Shown one piece after another: positions 1 through 8,500 of a stretch of DNA of 64,000 nucleotides. A program made the translations under genes and the position numbers. Under the pieces are notes generated by a model. The model saw only the letters and a list, made by a program, of their open reading frames with translations. It was not told the origin of the DNA and made no database searches. Within the stretch, counting starts at the first letter, position 1, and each line of letters begins with the position of its first letter. The stretch is from NCBI RefSeq assembly GCF_000320405.1, contig NZ_KB291649.1, positions 76,621 through 140,620 of the forward strand. The letters are read 5' to 3'. This DNA comes from Clostridium celatum DSM 1785. GTDB lineage: Bacteria > Bacillota > Clostridia > Clostridiales > Clostridiaceae.

Positions 1-309
1 TTCATCATGCTCTGCATTTTCATGTTCTGTTGCTAATTTTAAAAGACTTAATGTATTTTCTCCACTTTCTGCTGGATACCCTGCTGTAATAACAATTTCC
101 TCACCTGAAAAATCTTTTAATTTTTTCATAAATTCTTTTGCGTGAGCCTTTTCTTGATTAGCTGTATAATTAAATAAATCCTGTAAAATTGAATATCCTT
201 CTTTTTTTGCTACTGATGCAGCAAATTCATATCTATTTCTCGCTTGACTCTCTCCTGCAAAAGCCCTCATTAAATTCTTTTTAGTTTCACTATTTTTAAA
301 ATCAACCAT
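1..309 (-). CDS. rubrerythrin (C-terminus cut by window edge)
   Basis: The 103 visible residues form the start of a ferritin-like diiron domain of the rubrerythrin family, which reduces peroxide in the cytoplasm of anaerobes. The first iron-binding helix is seen as FAGESQARNRYEF (residues 17-29, Glu20), and the second as NQEKAH (Glu53 and His56, an ExxH pair); a further Glu/His-rich helix follows near residue 93. The ATG at 309 has a strong GGAGG site directly upstream. The remaining helices and any C-terminal rubredoxin domain lie outside the window, so whether this is a full rubrerythrin or a rubredoxin-less form cannot be decided. Confidence 0.85.
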   Translation of the reverse strand, partial: MVDFKNSETKKNLMRAFAGESQARNRYEFAASVAKKEGYSILQDLFNYTANQEKAHAKEFMKKLKDFSGEEIVITAGYPAESGENTLSLLKLATEHENAEHDE

Positions 310-524
310 ACTTTACCTCCCTTTATATACTAACTTTATATAAGTAATTATATACACTTTTCCCATAAATATACATATAATAATGTTGTTTATTTCTCAA
401 TTTCATTTATTACTTATATTAATATACTTTAATCTCTTTTGTATATTTATCAATTTATTTTATTAATCTACTATTTGAATAATTTCTATTAATAAATTTA
501 TCTTTAAAATATTAAAAAGTAAAA

Positions 525-629
525 ATGGCAAATGAAAGCTTAAATTCTCTAAAAGTTTATTGAAATAATTAAATTTAATCTTATTCAATAACATTCAACT
601 TTAAGAATTTATTCCTTCAATTTGCCGTT
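525..629. repeat. long imperfect palindrome in a 406-base gene-free stretch
   Basis: The gap 310-715 holds no gene. Inside it, a left arm beginning GGCAAATGAAAG (527) pairs imperfectly with a right arm ending CTTCAATTTGCC (627), and the inner segments TTTATTGAA and TTATTCAATAA also pair, giving about 45 bases per arm with small bulges. On the minus strand it lies downstream of the stomatin gene's end only if read from the other side, so it is not an obvious simple terminator: the tail is T-rich on the plus strand (GTTTTATTTT). It may be a bidirectional terminator between the ends of transcripts, a structured RNA, or a miniature inverted-repeat element. Confidence 0.5.
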
Positions 630-715
630 TTATTTTAATTTACTATTTTAAGTTCATTTTTTATAATATTTTTAGCTATAATAATTATTTTTTAATACTA
701 TCTTAATGTTTTTAT

Positions 716-1660
716 TTATTCTTTATTACCTTTTAGCATTTCTCCAATAGCAGCAATACTTCCAAGTGAAGATAATGTTTCATTTGGTAATATAAGTTTA
801 TTAGCTGGATTATTAGCCATTTCTTTTAATGCTTCAACTTGTTTTAATGCTATAACTGTCTCGTTAGTTCCTGATTCAATAATAGCTTGGTTTACTTTCC
901 TAATAGCTTCTGCTTCTGCTATTGCTATTTGTTCTATAGCCTTAGCCTTACCTTCTGCTTCAAGTAATTGAGATTCTTTTAAACCTTCTGCTCTTCTAAT
1001 ATTAGCTTGTTTTTCAGCTTCTGCTCTTAATATTTGTGATTGCTTTTCACCTTCAGCCTTTTCAATTTGAGATTGTCTTAAACCTTCTGCTTGAAGAATC
1101 ATAGCTCTCTTATCTCTTTCAGCCTTCATTTGTTTTTCCATAGCTTCTTGTATTTCAGCTGGTGGAATTATGTTTTTAATTTCTACTGATAACACTTTTA
1201 TTCCATAAGCATCTGTAACTTCATCAATTATACCTAATAACTGTTGATTTATAGCATCTCTTCCTGCTAGAATTTCGTCTAAACTCATATTACCTAAAAT
1301 ATTTCTTATATTAGTAGTTGCTGAATAAACTAAACCTGATTTATAATCTTCAATATTATATACAGCATCTTTAGCATTTAACATTTTATAGAAAATAACA
1401 TTATCAACTGAAATCTTAACATTATCTTTAGTAATAACTGATTGTGGTGGTACATCTAAAATTTGTTGTTTAGTTGATACCTTTTTTCTCACAAAATCTA
1501 TACCTGGAATTATGAAATGCCATCCTGGTTCTAAAATTCTATGGAATTGTCCTAACCTTTCTACTACATATAAATACCCTGTATTTACAACTTTGATTGA
1601 TGATAATAACAAAATTAATATAATTACTAATAATGCTACTAAAAATATCATGCCCATCAT
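716..1660 (-). CDS. SPFH/band 7 (stomatin-like) membrane protein
   Basis: This is a stomatin/QmcA-type SPFH protein of 314 residues, which in this family assembles into large membrane-anchored cages. An N-terminal hydrophobic anchor (about residues 4-24) is followed by the band 7 domain (about 25-175, with NTGYLYVVERLGQF and EPGWHFIIPG) and a long Ala/Glu/Lys coiled coil (about 175-265) containing repeated AEGxxxSQ segments. The start at 1660 follows a GGAGG site; two further ATG codons lie within the first four codons. It sits two bases downstream of an NfeD gene, and paired stomatin-NfeD operons are a known arrangement in which NfeD partners the SPFH oligomer. Its exact substrate or client is unknown. 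Confidence 0.9.
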   Translation of the reverse strand: MMGMIFLVALLVIILILLLSSIKVVNTGYLYVVERLGQFHRILEPGWHFIIPGIDFVRKKVSTKQQILDVPPQSVITKDNVKISVDNVIFYKMLNAKDAVYNIEDYKSGLVYSATTNIRNILGNMSLDEILAGRDAINQQLLGIIDEVTDAYGIKVLSVEIKNIIPPAEIQEAMEKQMKAERDKRAMILQAEGLRQSQIEKAEGEKQSQILRAEAEKQANIRRAEGLKESQLLEAEGKAKAIEQIAIAEAEAIRKVNQAIIESGTNETVIALKQVEALKEMANNPANKLILPNETLSSLGSIAAIGEMLKGNKE

Positions 1661-1662
1661 AA

Positions 1663-2091
1663 TTAATCCTCCTTTAAACTTACAACTAATTTATTTCCTT
1701 CTATACCTATTATAGTATATTGTTCACCTTTTTTTATAATTTTTCCTTTATTATAAGCAGTCCAATAAATACCACTTACTTTTATTTTAGATGTTTCTCC
1801 CATATCTTCTTCTGCAGTCATAACCATCCCAATGTAGTTTTGTTCCATTGTTTTTACATGATTTACATCAGCTTTGAATTTTTTCTTTGCCCAAGGATAA
1901 CCAATAGAAACCGTTGCAACACCTATTATTAAGAATGCTACTATTTGCCACGTTACTGATACACCTATTAAAGAAAGAATTATTGCAACTAAAGCTCCGA
2001 TAGAAAACCACATAAATATAAAACTACTAGTAACAATGTCAATAGCAATTACAACAATAGCAACAATTATCCAAGTAATTACCTCCCACAT
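1663..2091 (-). CDS. NfeD-family membrane protein
   Basis: A short 142-residue NfeD protein. Three hydrophobic segments fill about residues 4-70, followed by a soluble C-terminal OB-fold-like region (about 80-140) with the typical IKVSGIYWTAY and KGEQYTIIGIEGNKLVV strands. The long form of the family carries an extra protease domain, which is absent here. It is the first gene of a two-gene operon with the stomatin-like gene only two bases downstream; family knowledge suggests that it anchors or regulates the stomatin cage in the membrane. The start at 2091 has a GGGGGAAAG-type site upstream. Direct function in this organism is inferred only from that pairing. Confidence 0.87.
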   Translation of the reverse strand: MWEVITWIIVAIVVIAIDIVTSSFIFMWFSIGALVAIILSLIGVSVTWQIVAFLIIGVATVSIGYPWAKKKFKADVNHVKTMEQNYIGMVMTAEEDMGETSKIKVSGIYWTAYNKGKIIKKGEQYTIIGIEGNKLVVSLKED

Positions 2092-2422
2092 TCACTTTCC
2101 CCCTTCCACTTACTTTATTCTATAAATTTAATAGACTACTTATGATTATATTAATTTAATTATACACCATTTTATTCTATTTTTTCATAAATTAATATTT
2201 ATTAAATATTAACTACAATCTTATTATAATTTATCACAAACTATTTTGCAAGTTATTTTTTATCTTTAAAAGAGTTATTTTTTATCACTTAATTCTTTTT
2301 AAATTGATTCTCCGTTGAATTTCATTGATTTTCTAAGGTTTTCCTTTTATTATTTACTTATGTGTATTTTATTAGCTCACTAATACAATACTAAATTTAT
2401 ATAATGTAATGGAGATGATAAT
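2092..2422. other. divergent intergenic region, no gene seen
   Basis: This 331-base AT-rich stretch separates the divergent nfeD and nadE genes and must hold both promoters. I see no open frame with a ribosome binding site, no structured RNA motif that I recognise and no clear operator. Confidence 0.6.
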
Positions 2423-4327
2423 ATGGATTTTATTAAAGTAGGATCTGCTTGTCCTAAAACCAAAGTAGCAGATGTTCTTTATAATGTTGAAAATATATGT
2501 TATTGCATTGATAAATCTTATGATAGTAATGTAAAGTTTCTTGTTTTTCCTGAGCTTTGCATAACTTCATACACTTGCTCTGATTTATTCTTAACTTCCA
2601 CTCTTTTAAATAAAGCATTAGACGGTATTAAATTGATTTGTGAAAAAAGTGTTGATAAAGATATGCTTTTAGCCGTAGGTGCACCTTTAATACATAATAA
2701 TGTTTTATATAATTGTGCCATTATTATATTTAATGGGAGGATTTTAGGTATTGTTCCTAAATCATATATTCCTAATTATAGTGAATTTTATGAAAAAAGA
2801 TGGTTTACAGAAGGTGTTAATCTAATAGATGAAATAATAAATCTACCTTTCCAAGAAAATATTCCTTTTGGAACTAATTTAATTTTTGCAGCTGGCGACT
2901 ATAAATTTGGAGTAGAAATTTGTGAGGATCTTTGGGTTACTATTCCACCTAGTTCATACCTTTCACTTTTAGGAGCAAATATTATAGGAAACCTTTCTGC
3001 TTCAAATGAACTTGTAAGTAAAAAGGATTATAGAGTTTCATTAATTTCTAATCAAAGTGCTAGATGTATGTCATCATATATTTATTCTTCTGCAGGAGTT
3101 CACGAATCCACTACTGATCTTTTGTTTAGTGGTCATTTAGTAATAAGTGAAAATGGTTCTATCCTAAAGCAAAATGATAGATTCCAAAGAGAAAATGAAA
3201 TTATAACTTCTTGTATTGATATATTTAGACTTAATGCTGAAAGGCTTAAAAATTTAAGCTATAGGGATGCAAGTAAAATGGTTCCTTTTAAAGCTAAAAA
3301 TATATATTTTAATTTTAAAGATACCAATATTAAAGAATTTGATAGATATGTTGATAAGCATCCATTTGTTCCATCAAATGAACATGAAAGAGAAGAAAGA
3401 TGTAAGGAAATCTTCAACATTCAAGCTTCAGCTCTTGCAAAGCGTTTAGAGCATACTAACTTAAAGAAAGCTGTTATAGGTATTTCTGGTGGTCTTGATT
3501 CTACGTTAGCTCTTTTAGTTGTAGTTAAAACTTTCAAGCTACTTGGTATTGATAATAAGAATATCATAGCAATAACTATGCCTGGCTTTGGTACAACAGA
3601 TAGAACTTATAATAATGCTTTAACTCTATGTAAAGAATTAGGTACAGACTTACGAGAAATTAATATAGTAGATGCTGCTCTTCAACATTTCAAAGATATT
3701 GGTCATGATAAAGATATACATGATGTAACTTATGAAAATGTTCAAGCTAGAGAAAGAACTCAAATTCTTATGGATTTAGCTAATAAAGAAGGTGGATTAT
3801 TAATTGGAACTGGAGATTTATCTGAACTTGCTCTTGGATGGTGTACTTATAATGGGGATCATATGAGTATGTATTCTGTAAATCCTTCAATTCCTAAAAC
3901 TCTTGTTAGATACTTAGTTAAGTATGTAGCAGAAAAAGAATCTAATAAAGAAGTATCTCATACATTGTTAGACATTTTAGATACTCCTGTTAGTCCTGAA
4001 CTTTTACCTAAGAGTGAAAAAGGTGATATAGTTCAAAAAACGGAAGATATAGTTGGACCATATGAATTACATGACTTTTTCTTATATCATTTTATAAAAC
4101 ATGGATCTTCTAAAGAAAGAATACAATTCTTAGCTGAAATTGCATTTAAAGATGATTACTCTAAAGAAGAAATTAATAAATGGTTAGATAAATTTATTTA
4201 TAGATTTTTCACTCAACAATTTAAGAGAAGCGCACTTCCTGATGGCCCTAAAGTTGGTTCAATTTCTTTAAGCCCACGTGGAGACTGGAGAATGCCTTCT
4301 GATGCTTCTTTCAATTCATTTAAATAA
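2423..4327 (+). CDS. nadE: glutamine-dependent NAD+ synthetase
   Basis: Makes NAD+ from nicotinic acid adenine dinucleotide, ATP and glutamine, the last step of NAD synthesis. The 634-residue protein has an N-terminal nitrilase-type glutaminase domain with its Glu-Lys-Cys triad visible (Glu44 in FPELC, Lys113 in VPKSY, Cys167 in EICEDLW), then a C-terminal ATP-pyrophosphatase domain with SGGLDST near residue 355 and IGTGDLSELALGWCTYNGD further on. Length and domain order match the long bacterial NadE that takes ammonia from glutamine through an internal channel. The start has a GGAGATGAT site. It is a single-gene unit that ends at a strong hairpin shared with the convergent kinase gene. Confidence 0.96.
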   Translation: MDFIKVGSACPKTKVADVLYNVENICYCIDKSYDSNVKFLVFPELCITSYTCSDLFLTSTLLNKALDGIKLICEKSVDKDMLLAVGAPLIHNNVLYNCAIIIFNGRILGIVPKSYIPNYSEFYEKRWFTEGVNLIDEIINLPFQENIPFGTNLIFAAGDYKFGVEICEDLWVTIPPSSYLSLLGANIIGNLSASNELVSKKDYRVSLISNQSARCMSSYIYSSAGVHESTTDLLFSGHLVISENGSILKQNDRFQRENEIITSCIDIFRLNAERLKNLSYRDASKMVPFKAKNIYFNFKDTNIKEFDRYVDKHPFVPSNEHEREERCKEIFNIQASALAKRLEHTNLKKAVIGISGGLDSTLALLVVVKTFKLLGIDNKNIIAITMPGFGTTDRTYNNALTLCKELGTDLREINIVDAALQHFKDIGHDKDIHDVTYENVQARERTQILMDLANKEGGLLIGTGDLSELALGWCTYNGDHMSMYSVNPSIPKTLVRYLVKYVAEKESNKEVSHTLLDILDTPVSPELLPKSEKGDIVQKTEDIVGPYELHDFFLYHFIKHGSSKERIQFLAEIAFKDDYSKEEINKWLDKFIYRFFTQQFKRSALPDGPKVGSISLSPRGDWRMPSDASFNSFK

Positions 4328-4336
4328 AGTTAAATT

Positions 4337-4373
4337 AAAAATAGCTGTTGCATAAATTGCAACAGCTATTTTA
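4337..4373. terminator. bidirectional intrinsic terminator
   Basis: AAAATAGCTGTTGCA pairs with TGCAACAGCTATTTT around a short loop, A-rich before and T-rich after, between two convergent genes (nadE and the deoxynucleoside kinase). Confidence 0.9.
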
Positions 4374-5027
4374 TTATTTATTTCTAACTTCTTTTAATTT
4401 ATCTTCTACCATTTTTATTAATTTATCTTTATCTTCTTCACTATTAACCACATCCATATTGTCCATATCTACAATAAGAACTTGTGATGCTTTATAATGG
4501 TTATTAACCCAATTATCATAATCTCTCCATAAGAATTGATAATATTCTTTTAAACTATCGTCAACCTCAAAATCTCTACCTCTAAGATTTATTCTATTTA
4601 TAACAGTTTCAAATGATCCTTTAAGATAAATCATAATATCTGGAGCCTTCTTTGGTAAAGATTCAAGCTCTTCCATCATATTATTTAATAAATTTTCATA
4701 TATATTCATTTCTAATTCTGAAATTCTACCAAGCTCCATATTTTTCTTAGCAAAATACCAATCTTCGTATATTGATCTATCTAAAATATTATTATCATTT
4801 ATTAATGCTTCTTTAATACTTTTAAATCTAGTATTTAAGAAATATAATTGTAATAAAAATGGATATCTCTTTCTTTGAATCTCTTCCTCTGATTCACTGT
4901 AAAATAGAGGTAAAAGCGGATTGTCATCCACACTTTCATAAAAAACATCTGATTTAAAATGTTCACCTAATATCTTTGCTACAGAACTCTTTCCAAGTCC
5001 TATCATTCCACCAACAACTAGCAACAT
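4374..5027 (-). CDS. deoxynucleoside kinase (dAK/dGK family)
   Basis: A 217-residue member of the deoxyadenosine/deoxyguanosine kinase family, which phosphorylates salvaged deoxynucleosides. It has a P-loop GMIGLGKS (residues 7-14), the DRS motif at residues 83-85 (ILDRSIYED) that contacts the substrate, and a lid-type RGRDFE segment near residue 150. The family contains dAK, dGK and dCK members and the precise base preference cannot be read from motifs. The gene stands alone on the minus strand, converging with nadE, and its stop codon abuts the shared terminator. The start at 5027 follows a GGTGAAG site. Confidence 0.88.
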   Translation of the reverse strand: MLLVVGGMIGLGKSSVAKILGEHFKSDVFYESVDDNPLLPLFYSESEEEIQRKRYPFLLQLYFLNTRFKSIKEALINDNNILDRSIYEDWYFAKKNMELGRISELEMNIYENLLNNMMEELESLPKKAPDIMIYLKGSFETVINRINLRGRDFEVDDSLKEYYQFLWRDYDNWVNNHYKASQVLIVDMDNMDVVNSEEDKDKLIKMVEDKLKEVRNK

Positions 5028-5106
5028 ACTTCACCTATCCTTCATCCTTAGTGCACGTTTTATAATACTTTGTAATATTTTCTGTGTCAAGCTTTGAATT
5101 AAATCT

Positions 5107-7035
5107 CTAATTTAAATATCCTATACTCTCATCTGCCATCATATTTAAAGTTGCACTTACTTCTTCTATTACATCTACATAGCTTAAAAATAAATCTACT
5201 TTTATTTCTGAAAAATCTTCACTTATATCAGTTATTTCTCCATAAATAATTTTTCCATAATCAATAAGATTTTTTAAAATTACATTTTCACTCTTAGGAA
5301 TATACCCTAATAAATATCCATTGTCAGCTAAAATCATTATAGAATTCTTATCATATAAATTATCTTTTTCCCTTTTTAAAAATACTTCTTTTCCCTTTAT
5401 AAGTTTTTCTTCTATTATAGTTAAATCTCTATATTTAATTCCTGCTATATGAGTTTGTAATAAGAAAATATCTTTTGAATGTGGTTTTACCTTAACATCT
5501 TCTATGTTAATAAAACGACTTTCTTTTTCTTCATCATTTCTATTATTTAAAAAACGTTCCATACTTCTTTTTAAATTTTTATCATCCTCTAAAGAACATG
5601 CTATTTTAATTTCCTCATTAATTTCTTTGCTTTTATATTCATAAAAATTCTTTAAATTAGCAAAAGCTGCTCTTCTTGTAGCTATATATCGTGTTTTTAA
5701 CGCTTTAATATTAATATCTATATAGTCTTTAGCTAAGTCTTCCATATCTGAAATTATTAGATATAAAGCAATATCTTGTGCATATCTATAATCTATATAT
5801 TCTTTATTTATTTCTTCCTCGTATATAGTTTCTTTTTCATAATTTATTTTATCAAAGTCAATATTTTCACATGCAAATTTTATTAAATTATTCTTATCTA
5901 ACTTGTCCTCTTTTTCTAAAATATATTGATAAATGTAATTATTAAATGGCTCGTACTTTAATACATCTTTAAAATCATTAAATTTTAATTCAATATCAAA
6001 TACACTTGCAATATCAATTGCTATTTTTTTATCATAACTCCCAAAACTTATTTCATCTTTTATTATTTCTTCATAATTATAAGATAAAATTTTATTTGTA
6101 ATATTATCTCTTAATTCCTTTTCAAATTCTGAAAGTTCACTTGCCATTTTATTATCTTCATCATATAGTAACATCAACATACTATACATTACATATAAAT
6201 TATCAAAATTAATATCAAATTTTTTATAGTACTCAAAATATAGATTTATTATCTCAAATGTTATATATTCTCTCAATGTATCTTCAATCTGACACAATAA
6301 CTTTAAATTTCGTGTAAATATTTCATACTTATTTTTTGTTTTTCTACCGCTACCAAAATAATTTAAATAATCATATTCATTAAATTTTAATATAAGTAAT
6401 ACCTCTTCTAAAATGTTATTTAAACTTCCCTCTTCTATAATCCATTCTTTAATTTCTTCAGTTAGTGGTTCCAAATTACTTACAGCAATAATCTTCCCAT
6501 ACCCATTGCTTGCTTTAGCAATATTGAAAATAATAGAATTACACATACTATATTCTTTTATTGCCTCTATGCAATAAAAGATAAACTCATTGTGATTTGA
6601 ATATATCTTTAAAATTTCTAATGCATCTATATTATCTGCAAATCTTAATAATGTTAATCCTAATTTAATTCCTTCGCTCTCTTCACATTCATTTGCATAA
6701 TATTTTCCTGTAATAAACAATTCCTCTTTAGTTATCATTCTTTCTTTCAATAAAATTTTTATTTTATCTATAAATATAAAATAATAATCTATTATAGGAA
6801 ATCTTTTTATAAATCTAATAACATCTTCAGCTTTTCCCTCATATTTGAATGATTCTATTAAAATTTCTAATAACCCATTAGCTAGTTCTTCTTTTTCCCT
6901 TGCTGTAATAGATTGATCTAAATAAATTGCGTCACATTCTTTTTCCCCAGCCATTAGCATATCAATTTTTTCATAGGGTTTATATTTATACTTATTCCAC
7001 CATTCCATTAAATCTACAAACTTTTTTGTTTTCAT
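5107..7035 (-). CDS. large protein with C-terminal HIRAN domain
   Basis: A 642-residue acidic, helix-rich protein whose only recognisable part is a HIRAN-like domain at about residues 530-615: THIAGIKYRD, then FLKREKDNLYDKNSIMI, then GYLLGYIPKSEN. HIRAN domains bind DNA ends or stalled forks in eukaryotic HLTF and also occur alone in bacteria. The first roughly 500 residues look like an alpha-helical repeat or solenoid, rich in Ile, Lys, Glu and Tyr, with no motif I recognise, no signal peptide and no membrane segment. The start is preceded by AAAGAGGTGGGG. It has no operon partner. A role in DNA repair or replication stress is inferred only from the domain. Confidence 0.72.
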   Translation of the reverse strand: MKTKKFVDLMEWWNKYKYKPYEKIDMLMAGEKECDAIYLDQSITAREKEELANGLLEILIESFKYEGKAEDVIRFIKRFPIIDYYFIFIDKIKILLKERMITKEELFITGKYYANECEESEGIKLGLTLLRFADNIDALEILKIYSNHNEFIFYCIEAIKEYSMCNSIIFNIAKASNGYGKIIAVSNLEPLTEEIKEWIIEEGSLNNILEEVLLILKFNEYDYLNYFGSGRKTKNKYEIFTRNLKLLCQIEDTLREYITFEIINLYFEYYKKFDINFDNLYVMYSMLMLLYDEDNKMASELSEFEKELRDNITNKILSYNYEEIIKDEISFGSYDKKIAIDIASVFDIELKFNDFKDVLKYEPFNNYIYQYILEKEDKLDKNNLIKFACENIDFDKINYEKETIYEEEINKEYIDYRYAQDIALYLIISDMEDLAKDYIDINIKALKTRYIATRRAAFANLKNFYEYKSKEINEEIKIACSLEDDKNLKRSMERFLNNRNDEEKESRFINIEDVKVKPHSKDIFLLQTHIAGIKYRDLTIIEEKLIKGKEVFLKREKDNLYDKNSIMILADNGYLLGYIPKSENVILKNLIDYGKIIYGEITDISEDFSEIKVDLFLSYVDVIEEVSATLNMMADESIGYLN

Positions 7036-7111
7036 ACCCCACCTCTTTATCCCATTATTTTAAGTACTTATATTATATTATATTTTATCATATCATTTAA
7101 CGTTTTAGTAA

Positions 7112-7148
7112 AAAAAATGATACCTTAAAGATTTAAGATATCATTTTT
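7112..7148 (-). terminator. terminator of the trxA-reductase operon
   Basis: AAAAATGATACCTTAAA pairs with TTTAAGATATCATTTTT (one mismatch) four bases downstream of the reductase stop codon, followed by T-rich sequence on the minus strand. Confidence 0.8.
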
Positions 7149-7152
7149 AATA

Positions 7153-8016
7153 TTATTTATTTTTTAAAGAATCTATATATTTTACTGCACTTAAAGCTGC
7201 AATATTTCCTTCTCCAGCTGACTTGATATATTGATATGGCTTTCCTACACAATCTCCGGCTGCAAAGCATCCTGATATATTTGTTTTCATTTCTCTATCA
7301 ACATTAATGTGTCCATCCACTATCTCTAGTCCTGGTACTAATTGACCTGGTGATATGCTATCTTTTAATACAAATACACCATCAGTTTGTAATTCTGTAT
7401 TTTGAAGTTTTAAACTTGAAACTTTTCCTTCACCAATAATTTCTACTGGTTTTTCTTCTATAACTTCTACATTTTCACCAATATCATAATTATCTTTATA
7501 CATAGGTACATAATATACTTTGCTAGCAAGTTCACTTACGTACTTAGCTTCTTCTTCAGCTTCTTTATTATATCCAACTATAGATACAACCTTATCTCTA
7601 TACAATGGTGCATCACAAGTTGCACAGTATCCAACACCTTTTCCTAAAAGTTCAACCTCACCTTTAATAGGCTTATTGTATTCCATACCAGTAGCTAAAA
7701 TTACAGAAGTTGCTTCATACATTTTATCATTTACCATTAAAGCAAAATAATCTCCCATGGCGTAAATATTATTAACTCTTTCCTCAGTAATTTTGATCCC
7801 CATTTTATTAATATGCTCTAAAAACATGTCCTTAAGTTCACTACCATTAGAACCATAAAAACCCAAATAATTATTAATTTTTGGAGCTTTAATAAGCTTA
7901 TTACTTAAATCTTTATGTCCGAAGATAATAAAACTCTTATTTCTTATCTTTGCATTTAGAGCTGCTGATAATCCAGCTGGGCCGCTACCTACTATGGCTA
8001 TATCATATCTCTCCAT
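7153..8016 (-). CDS. thioredoxin-reductase-like flavoprotein, probably not NADPH-dependent
   Basis: A 287-residue thioredoxin reductase fold. It has the FAD-binding VGSGPAG (9-15), the redox-active CATC (Cys131, Cys134), and the C-terminal FAD segment GCFAAGDCVGKPYQ. The NADPH-binding motifs of classical TrxB are missing: the GGGNSA loop reads GYNKEA (148-153) and the HRR segment reads VPMYKD. The protein is also shorter than normal TrxB (about 305-320). Clostridial ferredoxin-dependent flavin thioredoxin reductases (FFTR) show exactly this loss, so ferredoxin is a likely electron donor (inference). ATG 8016 is preferred over an upstream GTG at 8025 because AAGGTGA lies at proper distance. 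It follows trxA by 14 bases. Confidence 0.8.
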   Translation of the reverse strand: MERYDIAIVGSGPAGLSAALNAKIRNKSFIIFGHKDLSNKLIKAPKINNYLGFYGSNGSELKDMFLEHINKMGIKITEERVNNIYAMGDYFALMVNDKMYEATSVILATGMEYNKPIKGEVELLGKGVGYCATCDAPLYRDKVVSIVGYNKEAEEEAKYVSELASKVYYVPMYKDNYDIGENVEVIEEKPVEIIGEGKVSSLKLQNTELQTDGVFVLKDSISPGQLVPGLEIVDGHINVDREMKTNISGCFAAGDCVGKPYQYIKSAGEGNIAALSAVKYIDSLKNK

Positions 8017-8030
8017 AGTATTCACCTTTT

Positions 8031-8345
8031 TTATAAATGTTTTGCAACAGCATCTTTTAATTGAGTTTTAGGCATAAATCCAACTAAAGTATCTATAGGA
8101 GCTCCATTTTTGAACACCATAATTGTTGGTATACTTGCAACTCTATATTTTCCTGCTAAATTTGGACATTCATCAACATTAACCTTTGTGAATTTAGCAT
8201 TAGTTAATTCTCCTGCTACTTCTTCATATATAGGCCCTATCATCTTACATGGTCCACACCAATCTGCCCAGAAATCTACTATACTAACACCATCAAATTC
8301 AACAACTTCTGAATTAAATTCATTTTCTTTTAAATGTTTAACCAT
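8031..8345 (-). CDS. trxA: thioredoxin
   Basis: A standard 104-residue cytoplasmic thioredoxin that reduces protein disulfides. The active site WCGPC (Cys30, Cys33) lies in DFWADWCGPCKM, and the cis-proline loop is seen as VASIPTIMVF. It has a strong AGGAGGAAG site before the ATG and a near-consensus promoter at 8392-8420. It is the first gene of a two-gene operon with the adjacent thioredoxin-reductase-like gene, so the two presumably work as an electron-transfer pair. Confidence 0.96.
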   Translation of the reverse strand: MVKHLKENEFNSEVVEFDGVSIVDFWADWCGPCKMIGPIYEEVAGELTNAKFTKVNVDECPNLAGKYRVASIPTIMVFKNGAPIDTLVGFMPKTQLKDAVAKHL

Positions 8346-8391
8346 TATACTTCCTCCTAATACCTATTATGGCATATTATTATTTTTATTA

Positions 8392-8420
8392 ATTGTACAG
8401 CGATAATAATTATTAGTCAA
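8392..8420 (-). promoter_or_regulatory. sigma-A promoter of the trxA operon
   Basis: On the minus strand TTGACT, a 17-base spacer and TACAAT lie about 45 bases upstream of the trxA start, a near-consensus vegetative promoter. Confidence 0.8.
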
Positions 8421-8500
8421 TAATTTTATGTTCCTAATAAATTTACCTTTGTACTTATTTTACCCCTTTTAACTTTAATAATTCTATGACTTAGTCACTT

